Shown here one piece after another: positions 27,463 through 37,291 of a DNA stretch of 64,000 nt; positions within the stretch are counted from its first letter, which is position 1, and each line of letters starts with the position of its first letter. The translations under genes were made by a program, and so were the position numbers. Source of the stretch: Flavobacterium sp. NG2 (GTDB lineage: Bacteria > Bacteroidota > Bacteroidia > Flavobacteriales > Flavobacteriaceae); the NCBI RefSeq assembly GCF_034119845.1, contig NZ_CP139420.1:3598001-3662000 (forward strand), given 5' to 3'. The notes under the pieces were generated by a model, which was not told the origin of the DNA, did no database searches, and saw nothing but the letters and a program-made list of their open reading frames with translations.

Positions 27463-28908
27463 ATGAACAACAAGACCGAAACAATTGGAAAATACCGCTG
27501 GTCAATTTGCGGATTGCTTTTTTTTGCAACTACCATTAATTATCTAGACAGGCAAGTATTATCCTTAACATGGAGCGACTTTATCGCCCCTGAGTTCCAT
27601 TGGACTAACAATGATTATGGAAATATTACTGCCTTATTTTCTATCTTTTATGCCGTATCTTTATTATTTGCAGGTAGATTTGTAGACTGGTTAGATACTA
27701 AAAAAGGGTTTCTTTGGGCTATTGGAATTTGGTCTTTTGGTGCGTGTTTGCATGCCTTTTGCGGAATTGCAACTTCAGGAATTATTACTGGCAATTGGCT
27801 CGTAGGTTTTGAAGGTGCGAAAGATATTATTGAAAATATTAGCGATACTGGAACAGTTATCAACGTGAGTGTTACTTTGTTTATTTTTGCTCGTTTCGTT
27901 TTGGCCTTAGGTGAAGCAGGAAACTTTCCCGCTGCTATTAAAACAACCGCAGAATATTTCCCTAAAAAAGACAGAGCTTTCTCTACTAGTATTTTTAACG
28001 CAGGGGCTACAGTAGGGGCTTTGGCAGCGCCAATTACAATTCCTTTTATTGCTAAAGCTTTTGGATGGGAAATGGCTTTTATCATTATTGGAGCCTTAGG
28101 TTTTGTATGGATGGGATTTTGGATTTTTATGTATGATAAACCTGAAAAACATCCAAAAGTAAGTGCTGCTGAGTTGGCATACATTCAACAAGACGAGATA
28201 GCAGACAGCAAACTCGTAGGTTATGTTCCTGAAACGACTACGAAAGTATCGTTGAAACAATGTTTAACTTACAGACAAACTTGGGCTTTCGCATTTGGAA
28301 AATTCATGACTGATGGGGTTTGGTGGTTCTTTCTATTTTGGACACCAGCTTACTTAAGTTCTGTTTACGGAATGGATTCTACACAAGCCGCATTTCCTTT
28401 ATTTGTATTGTATATGATTACGTTGCTTTCTATTATTGGTGGATGGCTACCAACCTACTTCGTTGAAAAGAAAGGAATGGATCCCTATGCTGGTCGAATG
28501 AGATCGATGTTAATTTTTGCTTTTTTTCCATTATTGGCATTAATAGCACAACCTTTAGGTCACATTAGTTATTGGTTGCCAGTTATCATCATTGGTATTG
28601 CAGGAGCAGCACATCAAGCGTGGTCTGCCAATATATTCACGACTGTTGGAGATATGTTTCCTAAAAAAGCAATCGCAACCATTACCGGAATTGGTGGATT
28701 AGCTGGAGGAGTGGGTTCAACGGTGATTAATAAAAGTTCGGGCCTATTATTTGATTATGCTACTGTAACCGAAATGGATTTCATGGGCTTTCACGGAATT
28801 GAAGCAGGATATTTTATCATTTTCTCTATTTGTGCAGTTTGTTATTTAATAGGTTGGACAGTAATGAAAATATTGGTTCCAAAATATAGCCCAATTACTG
28901 ATTTGTAA
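27463..28908 (+). CDS. exuT: MFS hexuronate transporter
   Basis: A 481-residue MFS protein of the anion:cation symporter group. TINYLDRQVLSLTW in the first helix and GEAGNFPAAIKTTAEYFPKKDRA after the fourth are the hallmarks of ExuT/GarP-type sugar-acid porters; about 12 membrane segments are apparent. It comes 59 bp after uxaC and ends the uronate operon before a terminator hairpin. It should carry glucuronate or galacturonate into the cytoplasm with protons. Exact acid specificity is inferred from the operon. Confidence 0.85.
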   Translation: MNNKTETIGKYRWSICGLLFFATTINYLDRQVLSLTWSDFIAPEFHWTNNDYGNITALFSIFYAVSLLFAGRFVDWLDTKKGFLWAIGIWSFGACLHAFCGIATSGIITGNWLVGFEGAKDIIENISDTGTVINVSVTLFIFARFVLALGEAGNFPAAIKTTAEYFPKKDRAFSTSIFNAGATVGALAAPITIPFIAKAFGWEMAFIIIGALGFVWMGFWIFMYDKPEKHPKVSAAELAYIQQDEIADSKLVGYVPETTTKVSLKQCLTYRQTWAFAFGKFMTDGVWWFFLFWTPAYLSSVYGMDSTQAAFPLFVLYMITLLSIIGGWLPTYFVEKKGMDPYAGRMRSMLIFAFFPLLALIAQPLGHISYWLPVIIIGIAGAAHQAWSANIFTTVGDMFPKKAIATITGIGGLAGGVGSTVINKSSGLLFDYATVTEMDFMGFHGIEAGYFIIFSICAVCYLIGWTVMKILVPKYSPITDL

Positions 28909-28951
28909 AATAGAGATAAATCACCAAGGTATCTAATACCATAGATTTAGG

Positions 28952-29009
28952 AACCACAAATTTCATAAATTTAATTTGTGCTAATTTGTGAAATTTGTGG
29001 TTGCTTTTT
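28952..29009 (+). terminator. Palindromic repeat acting as terminator of the uronate operon
   Basis: The arms AACCACAAATTTCATAAATT (28952-28971) and the sequence at 28983-29002 match at 19 of 20 positions. The right arm is followed by GCTTTTTT. It is a good rho-independent terminator and at the same time a member of the window's palindromic repeat theme. Confidence 0.8.
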
Positions 29010-29145
29010 TTAAACACTATAGCAAGTAAGAGATACTAAAATACATTTTAGAGAACTTTACTATAGCAACATAAAGTATTGTTTATAAATATCATATAGC
29101 CTATATTGTTTTTTTTTAAGTTTTTTCTTGCTGAATATTTATAAT

Positions 29146-32100
29146 ATGAAAAAAACGATATTAGTTTATTTATTACTAATTGCTTGTACACTTTCCTCGC
29201 AAAACGCAAACTATCGTTTTAAAAATATTTCTACAAATGATGGACTCTCACAAAGTTCAGTCATTGCTATTCATCAAGACAAATTAGGCCAAATGTGGTT
29301 TGGAACTCGTAATGGTTTGAACAAATACGATGGAAGTAAATTCACTGTTTACAGAACTGACGAAACAAATCCAGCTTCCATAAGCAACAACGATATTTTA
29401 TCCATCAAAGAAGATCAATTTGGGAAATTATGGATAGGAACTTATAATGGTTTAAACTGCTACAACCCTGTAAACAATACCTTTAAACGCTATTCACATT
29501 CTAACTTAAACAATTCACTGAGCAATAATGCTATTTGGTGTATCAAAGAAATTGGTGATGAAATTTGGATAGGAACCTCCGAAGGGATAACCATTTACAA
29601 TCAGAGGACAAAAAAAATAATCACTTTATTTCATGCTCGCAACAACAAAAATAGCCTTCCTAGCAACTATGTTTTAAGTATTATAAACAGCAAAAAAAAC
29701 GGCATTTGGATAGGAACTTCTAAAGGCTTTTGTAAACTAAATTCGCGTAAAAACAATCAGTTTGAATTTGTAAGGTTTGGTCCTGAAAATTTGTTTGTTC
29801 AGTGCATGATGGAAGATGCCGCTAATACAATATGGATAGGAACAAAAAACAAAGGGCTGGTACAATTGCACCCGAATACAAAAGTGATTACATTTTTGTC
29901 TAACAAACCCAACTTCAATAAATTAAATTCTGATATTCGAACACTGAGTATTGACAACCGAGGTTCCCTTTGGATTGGCGCTTATGATGGTATTTATGTT
30001 TTGGAAAACAACACAAACTTACAACAGATTAAAACCAATAGCAGCAACCAGCCTAATATTGATAAAATCAAATCAATATATACCGACAACAAAGGTTCAG
30101 TATGGATAGGTTCTTATTACAATGGCATTAATTTATGGGATGTTTCCAATACTAATTTTACTAATTTCAACCAAAACTCCATCCATAAAAAATTAAGTTT
30201 CAATGTAGTTAGTTCCATAGTTGCTGACAAAAACAAGAATATCTATTTAGGAACTGAAGGTTCTGGAATAACTGTTTTTGATGCTCAATCTCAAAACTCT
30301 CGTTTTTTAAACACTCCTAACAACTCACAAAACGACATAAAATCACTTCATATTTCGCCTAATGGAACTTTATGGATTGGGACTTTTACCAAAGGATTTA
30401 CTGCCTACAATACAAAATCAAAAAGATTTACACCTGAAATCATTTCGCAAAAACTTTCTCAATTTGTAGAGCAAACAGGAATTTATTCCATTATTCATGA
30501 TGATAGTACTCATTTATGGTTGGGGAGTTTTGGAAAAGGATTGATTCAATACAATACTACTAACGGGAATTTTCATGTTATTGATAATTCTAAAAAAACC
30601 AATTTCTTGACTAATAATCGGATTAGAACCTTATTAGTTGATTCTAAAAAAACCTTGTGGGTAGGCACACAAAACGGATTGAATCGCATCTTTTTTAAGA
30701 ACAAAGAAAAAACCTCCTATGTTATCAAACATTATTTTTTTGATAACAACCTGCTTTCGGGAGATGATATTCTTACCGTTTTTCAAGATCGTAAAAATCA
30801 AATTTGGATAGGAACCAAAGCCAAAGGATTGTACTTTTTTGATGGAAAAAAATTCGTAAAAACCAAACTGCTTAATCTTGAAAACACCCTTATCACCTCT
30901 ATTCACACGATAAATGAAGATGCTAACCATAACTTATGGATGAGTAGCAATGAGGGCATTATTAAATACAATCCTAACTCCAAAAAAATAGTAGTCTACA
31001 ACCAAAAAGATGGTCTGGTTGGGAACGAGTTTAACGACAATTCCTGTTTGCAAATTAATGACAGTCAGTTTTACTTTGGAGGCCCATTAGGCGTAAGTTT
31101 TCTAGATACCAAAACCCTATCACATAACAACTATATTCCTCAGGTTTTAATTACCAATTTAAAAATTAAAAACGAATCCATCAATGCCAATGATGCTAAT
31201 GGAATTTTAGAAAAAAGTATAGGTTATACCAAATCAGTAACCTTAGCTTATGACAAGGCTAATTTCTCCATCAATTATGCAATTCCAAATTTTATACGTC
31301 CAAAAAACAACCAATATAAATACCGTTTAACAGGACTAGAAAACAACTGGACCATCACCAAAAATACAGAAGCCACCTATATCATTCAAAATCCAGGCAC
31401 CTATACTTTTGAAGTATATGGAGCTAATAATGATGGTATTTGGAACAAGAAGCCTACAACTTTAACGTTTATTATTAAACCCGCCCCTTGGAGAAGTATT
31501 TGGGCAATGTTAATTTATCTTTTAATAATTGGATTTGCCGTTTATAAGCTAAATTGGATTTTAAAATCCAAAGCCAATCTAAAACAAAAATTAGAGTTAG
31601 AATACATTGAAGCCGAGAGAATTAAAGAGACCAATCAAGCCAAATTAGAATTCTTCACCAATATCTCACATGAGTTTAGAACACCATTGACCTTAATATT
31701 AGGTCCTTTACAACAAATTCTCCTTAAATATAACGGGACGAATGACATATACAAAAAATTACTCGTTATTGAAAGTAGCGCCAATCATCTTTTGAGTTTA
31801 ATCAATCGATTAATGGATTTTAGAAAATTAGAAACCAAACAATATACATTAGAAGCCGCTGAAGGTAATGTTGTTAAATTCACCAAAGAAATCTATTTAT
31901 CATTCATCGAATATGCCAAAGATGGTGATTACACCTACACTTTTGAATCTTCAAATGACGAAATCCTGCTCTATTATGACCGTCCAAAATTAGAACGCGT
32001 TTTTTATAATTTAATTTCGAATGCTTTTCGCTATACACCAAAAGGTGGAATAATTGCTGTAAAAATCACAACCGACGATAAAAACATTAGTATTGAAGTA

Positions 32101-33222
32101 GATGATTCAGGAGTAGGTATTGCAGAACAACATATCGAAAAGATATTTGATTTGTTTTTTGAAATTCCTTTGCACAATAAAGTTCAAGAAAATTATAATA
32201 AGGGAACGGGTATAGGACTTTCTATTGTCAAAAATATTGTCCAATTACACAAAGGCACCATTACGGTCCAAAACAAAGAAACCGAAGGGGTTATCTTTAA
32301 AGTCAGCTTACCATTAGGAAAAGAACATCTTATGGAGGATGAAATCCTAACTGATTTTAAAATTAGCGATGACATTAGTCAATATACCGCTCAACTAGAA
32401 GAAGAATTGATCGTTGAGAATAATGATATCAGCGAACTCATTCCTTCTGAAGATAAAAAAACGATTCTGATTGTGGAAGACCATGTTGTTTTGAGAAACT
32501 TCATGAAAAATTTATTAAAAGACGAATACAACATCATCCAAGCTGATAACGGTAAAAAAGGGTTGAAAAAAGCTATAAATGACAATCCTGATTTAATTAT
32601 TAGTGATGTTATCATGCCTGAAATGGTCGGAACCGAACTCTGTGCCAAAATCAAAGAAGACATCAGGACCAGCCACATTCCAGTCATTTTATTAACTTCT
32701 CGTTCGGCATTAGTCTATAAATTTGAAGGTTTAGAAAGCGGTGCTGATGATTATATCAGTAAACCGTTTAACCTCATCGAGTTCAAACTTCGTATTAAGA
32801 ATATTTTAGAATCAACTGAAAGATTGAAAGCCAAATTTGCGAATGAAACTTCTTTTAGCCCAAGTGAAATCACGGTTTCATCACTAGACGAGGAACTACT
32901 CAAAAAAGCATTCCAAATTGTAGAAGATAACATTTCAAACGAACACTTTGATATCCCTTTTTTCTGTTCAGAATTAGGAGTGGGCCGATCGATGTTATTC
33001 TCAAAAATCAAAGCCTGGACTAATTTTACTCCAAACGAATTCATACACGAAATCCGACTGAAACGTGCTGCTCAATTACTCGAACAACACAAAATCAATA
33101 TTTCACAAGTGAGCTACAAAGTAGGCTTTAACAATCCGAAGTACTTTAGCAAATGTTTCCAAAAGAAATTTGGAGAAACTCCAAGTCAATATGCGGATAA
33201 ATTTTCTAAGGAAGATGCTTAG
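29146..33222 (+). CDS. Hybrid two-component system regulator of the SusCD locus
   Basis: The ATG at 29146 opens a signal peptide (MKKTILVYLLLIACTLSSQ) and gives 1358 residues; a TTG 18 nt upstream is in frame but less likely. The periplasmic part has many propeller repeats with the WIGTxxGL motif, then a Y_Y_Y domain. One transmembrane helix lies near 782-803. Inside come the histidine kinase (FFTNISHEFRTPLTL, His near 842; ATPase motif GTGIGLSIVKNIV), a receiver domain with phospho-Asp near 1152 (DLIISDVIMPEM) and an AraC-type DNA-binding end (KVGFNNPKYFSKCFQKKFG). Such proteins sense a glycan fragment and switch on the adjacent SusCD operon. Confidence 0.95.
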   Translation: MKKTILVYLLLIACTLSSQNANYRFKNISTNDGLSQSSVIAIHQDKLGQMWFGTRNGLNKYDGSKFTVYRTDETNPASISNNDILSIKEDQFGKLWIGTYNGLNCYNPVNNTFKRYSHSNLNNSLSNNAIWCIKEIGDEIWIGTSEGITIYNQRTKKIITLFHARNNKNSLPSNYVLSIINSKKNGIWIGTSKGFCKLNSRKNNQFEFVRFGPENLFVQCMMEDAANTIWIGTKNKGLVQLHPNTKVITFLSNKPNFNKLNSDIRTLSIDNRGSLWIGAYDGIYVLENNTNLQQIKTNSSNQPNIDKIKSIYTDNKGSVWIGSYYNGINLWDVSNTNFTNFNQNSIHKKLSFNVVSSIVADKNKNIYLGTEGSGITVFDAQSQNSRFLNTPNNSQNDIKSLHISPNGTLWIGTFTKGFTAYNTKSKRFTPEIISQKLSQFVEQTGIYSIIHDDSTHLWLGSFGKGLIQYNTTNGNFHVIDNSKKTNFLTNNRIRTLLVDSKKTLWVGTQNGLNRIFFKNKEKTSYVIKHYFFDNNLLSGDDILTVFQDRKNQIWIGTKAKGLYFFDGKKFVKTKLLNLENTLITSIHTINEDANHNLWMSSNEGIIKYNPNSKKIVVYNQKDGLVGNEFNDNSCLQINDSQFYFGGPLGVSFLDTKTLSHNNYIPQVLITNLKIKNESINANDANGILEKSIGYTKSVTLAYDKANFSINYAIPNFIRPKNNQYKYRLTGLENNWTITKNTEATYIIQNPGTYTFEVYGANNDGIWNKKPTTLTFIIKPAPWRSIWAMLIYLLIIGFAVYKLNWILKSKANLKQKLELEYIEAERIKETNQAKLEFFTNISHEFRTPLTLILGPLQQILLKYNGTNDIYKKLLVIESSANHLLSLINRLMDFRKLETKQYTLEAAEGNVVKFTKEIYLSFIEYAKDGDYTYTFESSNDEILLYYDRPKLERVFYNLISNAFRYTPKGGIIAVKITTDDKNISIEVDDSGVGIAEQHIEKIFDLFFEIPLHNKVQENYNKGTGIGLSIVKNIVQLHKGTITVQNKETEGVIFKVSLPLGKEHLMEDEILTDFKISDDISQYTAQLEEELIVENNDISELIPSEDKKTILIVEDHVVLRNFMKNLLKDEYNIIQADNGKKGLKKAINDNPDLIISDVIMPEMVGTELCAKIKEDIRTSHIPVILLTSRSALVYKFEGLESGADDYISKPFNLIEFKLRIKNILESTERLKAKFANETSFSPSEITVSSLDEELLKKAFQIVEDNISNEHFDIPFFCSELGVGRSMLFSKIKAWTNFTPNEFIHEIRLKRAAQLLEQHKINISQVSYKVGFNNPKYFSKCFQKKFGETPSQYADKFSKEDA

Positions 33223-33394
33223 GTAAAATATCTATTGATAGCACTATGGTGCAAAATTCTATATGTTTTAAAATTTATCACACTCTATTAAATCTGCTTA
33301 AAATTTAAACATGCAGGTTTTGTAAACAAACTATTTAGGTCGCAATAATTACACCTCCATAAAACCCAAAAACATTAATGGTAACCCTGATAGA

Positions 33395-33443
33395 TCCGAA
33401 GTATCGGAAGACACCCTTTTGTATTTGTCCCGAAACTTCGGGA
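33395..33443. repeat. Pair of GC-richer hairpins
   Basis: TCCGA/TCGGA (33395-33399 and 33404-33408) and TCCCGAA/TTCGGGA (33428-33434 and 33437-33443, 2-nt loop) are perfect stems in an otherwise AT-rich gap. They look like a small dispersed REP-like element, possibly doubling as a terminator after the regulator gene. Confidence 0.5.
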
Positions 33444-33586
33444 GCAGGAACTTTGCTTCCTTAAACACGAATCATTCTGTTCCTAAAAATAATCCAAAAT
33501 TAAAAAACCTTGATTTTAAAGGGATAAAAAATGGTTTTTGGACAATTACACCCCTATTTTCGGATTTATATATGGTTTTGTATACC

Positions 33587-33594
33587 TAGTTTTG
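33587..33594 (+). promoter_or_regulatory. Candidate -7 box for the SusCD operon
   Basis: TAGTTTTG matches TAnnTTTG 82 bp before the first small gene of the operon. No convincing -33 TTG is present, which would be consistent with a promoter that needs an activator. Confidence 0.45.
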
Positions 33595-33675
33595 GGATAT
33601 CAAAATAAGTAAAAAATAGTACTATTAACCCAGATGATGATTGTGTGAATTTGATTTTAAAACCAAAAGAAACTT

Positions 33676-34113
33676 ATGGAAACGAATAAAAACAAAACTA
33701 ATTTAGGAAACCAAAACGGTACTTTGATCGCCCCATGTACTAGAGTTTCGGTTACAGATTTAAGAATTGGAAATCTTTTAGAATATTATCCTGAGGGAGA
33801 AAATTTAGAATGGCAATATTTTTTTATTGATTGGTACGACATTAAGCTTTGTGAGGAGGAGAATGAAAGTTTTAATAACGATAGTCGACCAATACCAATC
33901 ACAGAAGAATTACTTCTAAAGATTGGAGCCATAAAATTAGACTATAAAGACTTTCCAAGTTATAATTTATTTGGCACTCAAATTAACTCCGTAAATGGAT
34001 TATGGTTTGACTTTACAACTAAAATTGAGCTAAAAGGACTTCATCATTTGCAAAATATTTTCTTCTTTAGAAATAGTGAGGAATTACAAATTAGTGCTTT
34101 AACAGAATACTAA
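33676..34113 (+). CDS. Hypothetical protein of a phage/accessory-type small family
   Basis: A 145-residue acidic protein without signal peptide. The order TDLRIGNLLEYY, then PIPITEELLLKIGA, then IELKGLHHLQNIFFFRNSEEL resembles small Bacteroidetes proteins often met in prophage and accessory regions (LRIGNWV ... PIPLTEEWL ... KYVHQLQNLYF). No biochemical role is known to me. It sits between the hybrid two-component regulator and susC, which is not a usual member of a polysaccharide locus. It may be a remnant cargo gene or have been recruited. Confidence 0.7.
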   Translation: METNKNKTNLGNQNGTLIAPCTRVSVTDLRIGNLLEYYPEGENLEWQYFFIDWYDIKLCEEENESFNNDSRPIPITEELLLKIGAIKLDYKDFPSYNLFGTQINSVNGLWFDFTTKIELKGLHHLQNIFFFRNSEELQISALTEY

Positions 34114-34145
34114 GAGCCTAATTATAGGCTTTATAAATACCTATT

Positions 34146-34244
34146 ATGAATAAAACAAAAATAATACTGATTCAAACCTGCCTCATTGTAGTGATGATTG
34201 GGATGTGTTTTTGGCTTATTTATTTACTATCAAAATTAACTTAA
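34146..34244 (+). CDS. Small membrane protein of 32 residues upstream of susC
   Basis: An ATG at 34146 opens a 32-codon frame ending at 34244, 11 bp before the susC start. The product starts MNKTKIILIQTCLIVVMIGM and is a single predicted transmembrane helix with a short basic N-terminus. It may be a real micro-protein or a translated leader affecting susC. Its size makes a chance frame possible. Confidence 0.4.
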   Translation: MNKTKIILIQTCLIVVMIGMCFWLIYLLSKLT

Positions 34245-34255
34245 AACCAAAATGA

Positions 34256-37200
34256 ATGTTTACGAAAACCAAAACAAAAAAGACTTCGTGGTATGTGTTA
34301 GGAATATTTATCCTAATAGGAACCATTGTAAATGCACAACAACGAAAAGTTACTGGAAAAATCAGCTCAAGTGATGACTCGATGGGCTTACCTGGTGTAA
34401 ATGTACTTATTAAAGGAACGTCCAAAGGTATCTCAACGGATATGGATGGCTCCTACTCTATTATGGTATCGGATAAAAAGACGGTATTAGTTTTCAATTA
34501 TGTGGGCTACAAAACTAAAGAAGTGATTGTTGGCGATAAAAATACTATTAATGTAACACTTGATCCAGATGTAAGTTCACTGGAAGAAGTTGTGGTTGTA
34601 GGTTATGGTACTCGTAAAAAGAGTGACATGACGGGTTCCGTTTCTTCTGTTAAAGCATCTGAGTTAACAGCTTATCCAGTACTTAGTGCGGAACAAGCTT
34701 TACAAGGACGTGCGGCGGGAGTTGCTGTTCAGTCTAATAATGGTGGTGAGCCTGGTGCTCCAATCAAAATTAGAATTCGTGGAGGAACATCAATTAATGC
34801 CAGCAGTGATGCCCTTATTGTGGTGGATGGATTTGTAGGTGCATCGATGCCTGCTCCAGAAGATGTTGCTTCGATGGAAGTTTTAAAAGATGCTTCGGCA
34901 ACAGCAATATATGGTTCTAGAGGTTCTAATGGTGTTATCTTAGTAACAACTAAAAAAGGAAAAACTGGAAAGACGAATATAGAGTTCAATCAATCGTATT
35001 CTTCGCAAAAAGTAAACAATACCATTGATGTTCTTAATGCGGACCAATTTGCTGCGTATCGTTCTAGTTTTGCAACGAATTATGTGAAAGGACCTGCTAA
35101 TACAAACTGGCAAGACGAAATCTACAAATCAGGAAATATTTCAAACACACAATTGTCTTTTTCTGGAGGAACAGATAAAGTGAAATACTATTTATCCGGC
35201 AATTATTACAATCAAGAAGGTGTGGTTCTTAACTCTGATTTAGAACGTTACACGATCTTAAGTAACGTTGACTTAGAAGTTACTGATAAATTAAAAGTAG
35301 GATTAAATGTTTTTGGCAGCAAAAGCCAAAGAAACGGAATTTTAACTCAAACACAATCTGGTGGTACAGGAACAGCCGATGTAGTTTCAGCAGCCTATCG
35401 TTTTGACCCTAGTCTAGGAATTTATAATACAAATGGTGTGTATACAACAAACCCTATTGGTGATGAAATCGACAATCCATTTGCAACAGCAACAGAAAAC
35501 ATCAACGAAACCATTGCAACTACCTATAGAACAAACTTCTATGCTAACTATGAGTTTTTAAAAGGTTTAGAGTTTAGAACCACTCTTGGATTAAATTCGG
35601 CTAATAGTCAAGTGGGTACTTTTGTTCCAAACACATTATTATCAGGAAAAGGAGTTAAAGGAAGAGCAACTATTAATGACTCTAAAACAACAAATATTCT
35701 ATCTGAAAATTACTTAACCTATAAAAAGGAATTAGGAAAAGGATTACTAACGTTAATGAGTGGTTATTCGTATCAAAAAGAAAAAGTATCTACTTTTTCA
35801 GCGGGGGCTACTGGATTTGTAACCAACTCTGTTTCTTACCACAATTTAGGTGGTGGTGCCATTTATCTACAGCCCAATTCTTCCTTAACTGAAACTGAAA
35901 TTGTATCTCTTTTTGGAAGGGTAAATTATGATTTAGATGACAAATACCTAGTTACTTTTACCGCTAGACGTGATGGTTCATCCAACTTTAGTGCCAACAA
36001 TAAATATGCCCTTTTCCCATCAGGAGCAGTGGGCTGGAATATGGGGAATGAAAATTTCTTAAAAGACAACAAAGTGATTTCAAGCTTCAAATGGAGAGCA
36101 AGTTATGGAGCAACAGGAAATCCATCCATTGCTCCTTATGGAACATTGGCACGTTTTTCTGAAACCTATTCTGTTATTGGAGACCAAATTGTAAATGCTG
36201 TTGCCGTGACTGTTTTGGCAAATGACAATTTGAAATGGGAAACATCCTATCAATCTGATTTTGGGGTAGATGTTGGTTTATTCAATAATAAAATTAACAT
36301 TACAGCAGATTATTATTCTATCAAAACCAAAGATTTACTTTTTGCGCGTCCGTTACCAGAGTATGTAGGTTTGGCAAATCCTTTTCAAATTCAAAACATA
36401 GGAGAGTTAAGTAACAAAGGTTTTGAATTAGGGATTAATACTAAAAACATCACAACAGATAACTTTAGATGGACTACTGATTTTAATATCTCAACAAATA
36501 AAAACAAAATTGTAGCCTTACCAGACAATGCAGATATTTTAATCAACTCGGCTCCAGGTCACTTCTTACAACCTGATTCACAAATATTACGAGTTGGAGA
36601 AGCAGTAGGCTCGTTCTTTGGGTACATTTATGATGGTGTTATTCAGGCTGGACAAACTATCCCTACCGGTTATGAAAATACTCCAGGAGGAGAACTTTTA
36701 AGAGATATCAGTGGGCCAAATGGTGTTCCTGATGGTAAAATTACCTCTGATGACAAAACGATTATTGGGAATCCAAACCCTGATTTTAACGCTGGTATGA
36801 ATAATGATTTTAAATACAAAAACTTTGACTTGAATGTGTTTTTTCAAGCATCAGTAGGTGGCGATATTTTAAACTACAGCTTACTTGAAATGGCTTCTGG
36901 AGACGCTAATCCTACTACCGAAGCTCTGAATTCCTGGACTCCTACTAATACAAATACAAATGTCCCAGTGGCAGCAGTACGTACCAAAAGAATCACCTCT
37001 CGATTTGTGTATGACGGAAGTTACATCCGATTGAAAAACCTTTCACTTGGGTATACACTGCCTTCTGATTTGGTTAAAAAAGTGGGTTTCGAGAAAGTGC
37101 GATTCTACATCAGTGGACAGAACTTATTGACTTTTACAAAATATCCAGGTGCTGACCCAGAAGTAAATTACAGAAACAACAACAATGAAAGAAGTAATAC

Positions 37201-37273
37201 CAACCTAGGTTTGGATTACGGAAGCTACCCAAACACTAAAACGTTTACAATGGGAGTGAATTTAAAATTTTAA
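34256..37273 (+). CDS. SusC-like TonB-dependent outer-membrane transporter
   Basis: A 1005-residue protein with signal peptide (ending TIVNAQQ), an N-terminal carboxypeptidase-like beta-sandwich (VTGKISSSDDSMGLPGVNVL), the plug signature LEEVVVVGYGTRKKSDMTGS with IRGGTSINASSDALIVVDG, and a 22-strand barrel ending in FTMGVNLKF. It imports oligosaccharides across the outer membrane with its SusD lid. It is followed 18 bp later by susD, then GH88 and GH2 in one operon, so the cargo should carry an unsaturated uronate and a beta-linked sugar. Confidence 0.95.
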   Translation: MFTKTKTKKTSWYVLGIFILIGTIVNAQQRKVTGKISSSDDSMGLPGVNVLIKGTSKGISTDMDGSYSIMVSDKKTVLVFNYVGYKTKEVIVGDKNTINVTLDPDVSSLEEVVVVGYGTRKKSDMTGSVSSVKASELTAYPVLSAEQALQGRAAGVAVQSNNGGEPGAPIKIRIRGGTSINASSDALIVVDGFVGASMPAPEDVASMEVLKDASATAIYGSRGSNGVILVTTKKGKTGKTNIEFNQSYSSQKVNNTIDVLNADQFAAYRSSFATNYVKGPANTNWQDEIYKSGNISNTQLSFSGGTDKVKYYLSGNYYNQEGVVLNSDLERYTILSNVDLEVTDKLKVGLNVFGSKSQRNGILTQTQSGGTGTADVVSAAYRFDPSLGIYNTNGVYTTNPIGDEIDNPFATATENINETIATTYRTNFYANYEFLKGLEFRTTLGLNSANSQVGTFVPNTLLSGKGVKGRATINDSKTTNILSENYLTYKKELGKGLLTLMSGYSYQKEKVSTFSAGATGFVTNSVSYHNLGGGAIYLQPNSSLTETEIVSLFGRVNYDLDDKYLVTFTARRDGSSNFSANNKYALFPSGAVGWNMGNENFLKDNKVISSFKWRASYGATGNPSIAPYGTLARFSETYSVIGDQIVNAVAVTVLANDNLKWETSYQSDFGVDVGLFNNKINITADYYSIKTKDLLFARPLPEYVGLANPFQIQNIGELSNKGFELGINTKNITTDNFRWTTDFNISTNKNKIVALPDNADILINSAPGHFLQPDSQILRVGEAVGSFFGYIYDGVIQAGQTIPTGYENTPGGELLRDISGPNGVPDGKITSDDKTIIGNPNPDFNAGMNNDFKYKNFDLNVFFQASVGGDILNYSLLEMASGDANPTTEALNSWTPTNTNTNVPVAAVRTKRITSRFVYDGSYIRLKNLSLGYTLPSDLVKKVGFEKVRFYISGQNLLTFTKYPGADPEVNYRNNNNERSNTNLGLDYGSYPNTKTFTMGVNLKF

Positions 37274-37291
37274 TTATCTAACTGAAAAACC

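Larger units (their letters stand above)
33223..33675. other. Intergenic region upstream of the SusCD operon
   Basis: A 453-bp gap without a clear gene. Two small hairpins (33395-33443) lie in the middle, and a -7 box (33587) lies near the right end. This is the likely target region of the hybrid two-component regulator. Confidence 0.55.

Noticed and set aside
27648..28184. 178-codon frame antisense to the hexuronate transporter
   Set aside because: Its composition is the reverse shadow of membrane-helix codons; no recognisable domain.
33676..34113. Integrated prophage near the phage-type small protein
   Set aside because: No integrase, capsid, terminase or attachment repeats are seen around it.
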